Position numbers and translations under genes: made by a program. Shown here piece after piece: positions 42,034-44,077 of a stretch of 44,077 nucleotides of DNA. Numbering within the stretch: position 1 is the stretch's first letter; every line of letters starts with the position of its first letter. The notes beneath the pieces were generated by a model. It was not told where the DNA came from, ran no database searches, and worked only from the letters and a program-made list of their open reading frames with translations. Source of the stretch: Bdellovibrionales bacterium GWA1_52_35 (GTDB lineage: Bacteria > Bdellovibrionota > UBA1018); assembly GCA_001769805.1 (NCBI GenBank), contig MEPO01000014.1, positions 1 to 44,077 on the forward strand, read 5' to 3'.

Positions 42034-42705
42034 ATGAGTAGTTTTACAGATTTATTGCCATCTCATGGCCAACAGGGCCAGACAGGTCAAACGGGCCTAG
42101 GGGTTGGGTGGATCCACGAGCTGGCTCGTGCAGAAATTCATCCTGACGCAGAGCGCCTGCTTCAATTAGGCAAGAGCTTTGATCCTCAGCAGCTAGTTGA
42201 AGAAAGCACGATCGGGTTTCTTTCTCAACTCCGGGAGCAGTTTAACGAGTACGCCCGCGTCTTCAATGCACTTTCCGAGAACAGTGCCCGCTTTCAGGAA
42301 GTCAAAGTTTACAATATCGCGCAGACGGCCGCTGATTTCATGATGTTCCGGAACCAGATCAAGCTGCTGGTTTCCAATACCGCTCATGGCGTGATTCACA
42401 TCTCCTTCGCGCAGCACGTACGCGGAAACCTCGCGATCAATGGACAGGTCCAGACGATGGGTAATTCCGATTCCGGGCTGCCCGCTTCGCTTGCGCAGGC
42501 GCAGGAATTGCTCGCGCAAGTCGGACCGTTCAGGGACGTCTACTGGACTTTTCAGGGCGAAAAGGTCAGTGCCGACCAGGTCGCAAAGTTTTATTTTTCG
42601 GAATTCACCCGAGTGACGCGAGACAACCGCCGCTCACGAGCGGGGAATCAGGTTCTTATCGATCAGATCAAGGCTCTCCTCCAGGAAAAGGGGCTTGAAC
42701 TTTAA
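42034..42705 (+). CDS. Cytoplasmic protein of unknown function
   Basis: The product is 223 aa. The strong GAGGGGG ribosome binding site and a TTGACA promoter precede ATG 42034. The first 20 residues are Gln/Gly-rich (GQQGQTGQTGLG), then the sequence is a mixed alpha/beta domain: LVEESTIGFLSQLREQFNEY, VKVYNIAQTAADFMMFRNQI and VGPFRDVYWTFQGEKVSADQ. There is no signal peptide or membrane helix. I do not recognise a family. Its last 72 bases overlap the end of the opposite SDR gene in another frame. Confidence 0.75.
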   Translation: MSSFTDLLPSHGQQGQTGQTGLGVGWIHELARAEIHPDAERLLQLGKSFDPQQLVEESTIGFLSQLREQFNEYARVFNALSENSARFQEVKVYNIAQTAADFMMFRNQIKLLVSNTAHGVIHISFAQHVRGNLAINGQVQTMGNSDSGLPASLAQAQELLAQVGPFRDVYWTFQGEKVSADQVAKFYFSEFTRVTRDNRRSRAGNQVLIDQIKALLQEKGLEL

Positions 42706-43545
42706 GCTTTCCACAGCTGCACTGGAATTCAGTGAATAATCCTGCCGGATCCGTTCGCCTGTACTTGAGCCATGATAACTGCTGCGAACCGGGATCACCA
42801 GCCCGGGGTCCAGCTTGAATCTCTTGGCGAACGCGAGTCCAAATTCGTAAGGAGTGATCTTGGTCAGTCCTCCGTAATGGAAAGTCTTCTTTCGGGCGTT
42901 CGTTTCCATGACTTTCTGGATAATTTCCACCAAGCCCTCCACCGGTGCGAAATTATGGAGTTCGTCATTGGCAAGTTCGCATTTTTCACCGCGTGTGAGG
43001 CGGATACGAAGTCGATCCAGGAAATTGGGAGTTACGCCGTTGCCCCGACCTAAAACCGGTGCGGAGCGAATGATCGAAAAACTGAGCGCCTTACTGCGGA
43101 TGAAGTTTTCGCCTCCGAGCTTCGCTTTGCCCAGGGAGGTGGAGGGGAGCACGATATCGCCCTCATGATAGTTGCCCTTGCTCCCGTCAAAAACATAGGA
43201 ATTCGAGAGATAGATGAAATTGGGTTGGAAGATTTCGGATAAATTGGAAATGGTTGCCGCCCCGGAGGTGTGGAGCTGTTCGGCATCACGGGCGTGTGCC
43301 TCGCACCACTCGACATTGTTGGTGCCGGCGGCGTAAATGACGAAATCCGGGCGTGCGAGATAGGTGATCCGCTTGGCCCAATCCCTGTTGAAAAGAGAGG
43401 CCGGAAGCGTCGTCACGCCGGGCAGGAAAATGCGATGGCGGTTATAGGTCGCGAAAACCTTGTACCCCGCGCGCAGCTTGAGTGCGAGATGGGTCCCGAT
43501 GAATCCGCTTCCGCCGATAATAAGGACGGATCTGGTGTGTGCCAC
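42634..43545 (-). CDS. RmlD-like extended SDR, Tyr missing in YxxxK
   Basis: The product is 303 aa, starting at GTG 43545. SVLIIGGSGFIGTHLALKL is the Rossmann loop, DFVIYAAGTNNVEWCEAH resembles the RmlD pattern (AA-x-T-x-V-x2-CE), and IYLSNSYVFDGSKGNYHEGD its catalytic Ser region. In the position of YxxxK, however, the sequence is TSLGKAKLGGE: the Lys is there but the Tyr is Leu. It may therefore be catalytically altered or bind a sugar-nucleotide without reducing it, as MAT2B-like proteins do. Typical length for the family. It runs against the 223-aa gene. Confidence 0.82.
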   Translation of the reverse strand: MAHTRSVLIIGGSGFIGTHLALKLRAGYKVFATYNRHRIFLPGVTTLPASLFNRDWAKRITYLARPDFVIYAAGTNNVEWCEAHARDAEQLHTSGAATISNLSEIFQPNFIYLSNSYVFDGSKGNYHEGDIVLPSTSLGKAKLGGENFIRSKALSFSIIRSAPVLGRGNGVTPNFLDRLRIRLTRGEKCELANDELHNFAPVEGLVEIIQKVMETNARKKTFHYGGLTKITPYEFGLAFAKRFKLDPGLVIPVRSSYHGSSTGERIRQDYSLNSSAAVESLKFKPLFLEESLDLIDKNLIPRS

Positions 43546-43629
43546 TTTTCAAGGGTACACGAGCTCCCCTGGGTTTGCCACCTCCTCTATGTCTGCTGAC
43601 TTTGCCTGACGATATGGGTTGAGCCGTTA

Positions 43630-44077
43630 TCAGCCGAGCAGCTTCAGGGCTGTCTGGGCGGAGGCGTTTGCATGTCCCAGGACCGCGACACCAGCCTGCA
43701 TCAGGATGTTCTGCTTGGTCATCTCACTGACTTCCTCGGCCATGTCCGTGTCCCGGATGCGGCTGTTGGCGGAAGAGAGATTCTCATCGCTAATGGAGAG
43801 GTTGTTGATCGTGGACTGGAGCCGGTTCTGCATGGCACCCAGATCGGCGCGAATGCTGTTGACCCGGATCAGGGCATCATCGATCACCGACAGGCTCAGC
43901 TGCGCACCTTGCTTGGTCGCCACTGATTCACCCCCGAGTTTCAGGGCATCGAGAGATGCGTCTGAACGCTCACCGTTATACACAACGCGATCAAGGATCG
44001 GGTTGTTTTTGGTGCCGACCTGGATCTCAAAGATCCCGGATTTTCCGTTCAAAAGCGGCGTGCCGTTGAACTGGGTG
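43630..44077 (-). CDS. fliC: Flagellin, C-terminal part (runs off window)
   Basis: The window holds the last 148 codons; the frame stays open to the window's end (TQFNGTPLLNGKSGIFEIQV), the usual flagellin D1 sequence. The C-terminal D0/D1 region includes IDDALIRVNSIRADLGAMQN, RLQSTINNLSISDENLSSAN and SRIRDTDMAEEVSEMTKQNI, and ends ANASAQTALKLLG, a classic flagellin tail. It assembles into the flagellar filament. The 5' end and start lie outside the window. Confidence 0.97.
   Translation of the reverse strand, partial: TQFNGTPLLNGKSGIFEIQVGTKNNPILDRVVYNGERSDASLDALKLGGESVATKQGAQLSLSVIDDALIRVNSIRADLGAMQNRLQSTINNLSISDENLSSANSRIRDTDMAEEVSEMTKQNILMQAGVAVLGHANASAQTALKLLG

Overview
The window looks like ordinary, densely packed chromosome of a Gram-negative, flagellated, secretion-rich bacterium, most likely a Bdellovibrionota (Bdellovibrio/Oligoflexia-type) or closely related delta-proteobacterial lineage. 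This is inferred from a TIGR02147-type regulator, many short outer-membrane barrels and lipoproteins, several exported zinc-metallopeptidase-like proteins, an endonuclease I, a flagellin, heptose (LPS) biosynthesis and a 6S RNA with the proteobacterial apical sequence. No phage, transposon, CRISPR array, tRNA or rRNA gene was seen.

Layout: (1) 1-13.8 kb is rich in exported proteins: a HEMGH zincin, a small barrel, an exported protein-kinase-like protein, a four-gene minus-strand operon (TIGR02147 regulator, lipoprotein, barrel, TonB-like protein), a three-gene operon of two lipoproteins around a metzincin-type protease, endonuclease I, a large HEISH plus DUF4105-type protein, and a His-rich small protein. 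(2) 13.8-17.6 kb holds an orphan PAS histidine kinase, a zinc alcohol dehydrogenase and a helix-hairpin-helix lipoprotein. (3) 17.7-23.7 kb is a complete tripartite ABC exporter of YbhGFSR type with its own TolC, in which the usual double ATPase is two separate genes. (4) 23.7-28.0 kb holds a MotA/TolQ-like channel gene paired with a MotB-like protein carrying a very long coiled coil and an OmpA-like C-terminus, divergent from a membrane ankyrin protein. (5) 28-41.7 kb is mostly housekeeping: recX, rhodanese-like, dtd, an SDR, an HldE-type nucleotidyltransferase, RDD, rsmE, a peptide-binding lipoprotein, a lytic transglycosylase, udk, RNase J, rph, nadC, birA and a response regulator. (6) 41.8-44.1 kb holds the 6S RNA, a protein of unknown function, a RmlD-like SDR and the C-terminal part of a flagellin running off the window.

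The most interesting points are the ion-channel/coiled-coil/OmpA pair (a possible uncharacterised energised envelope machine), the exported kinase-like protein that keeps the nucleotide-loop Lys and the catalytic-loop Asp/Asn but lacks a visible DFG, two genes whose promoters are placed so that the mRNA would be leaderless, and a pair of strong hairpins downstream of the RNase J gene. Function assignments come from reading motifs by eye; no database search was run.
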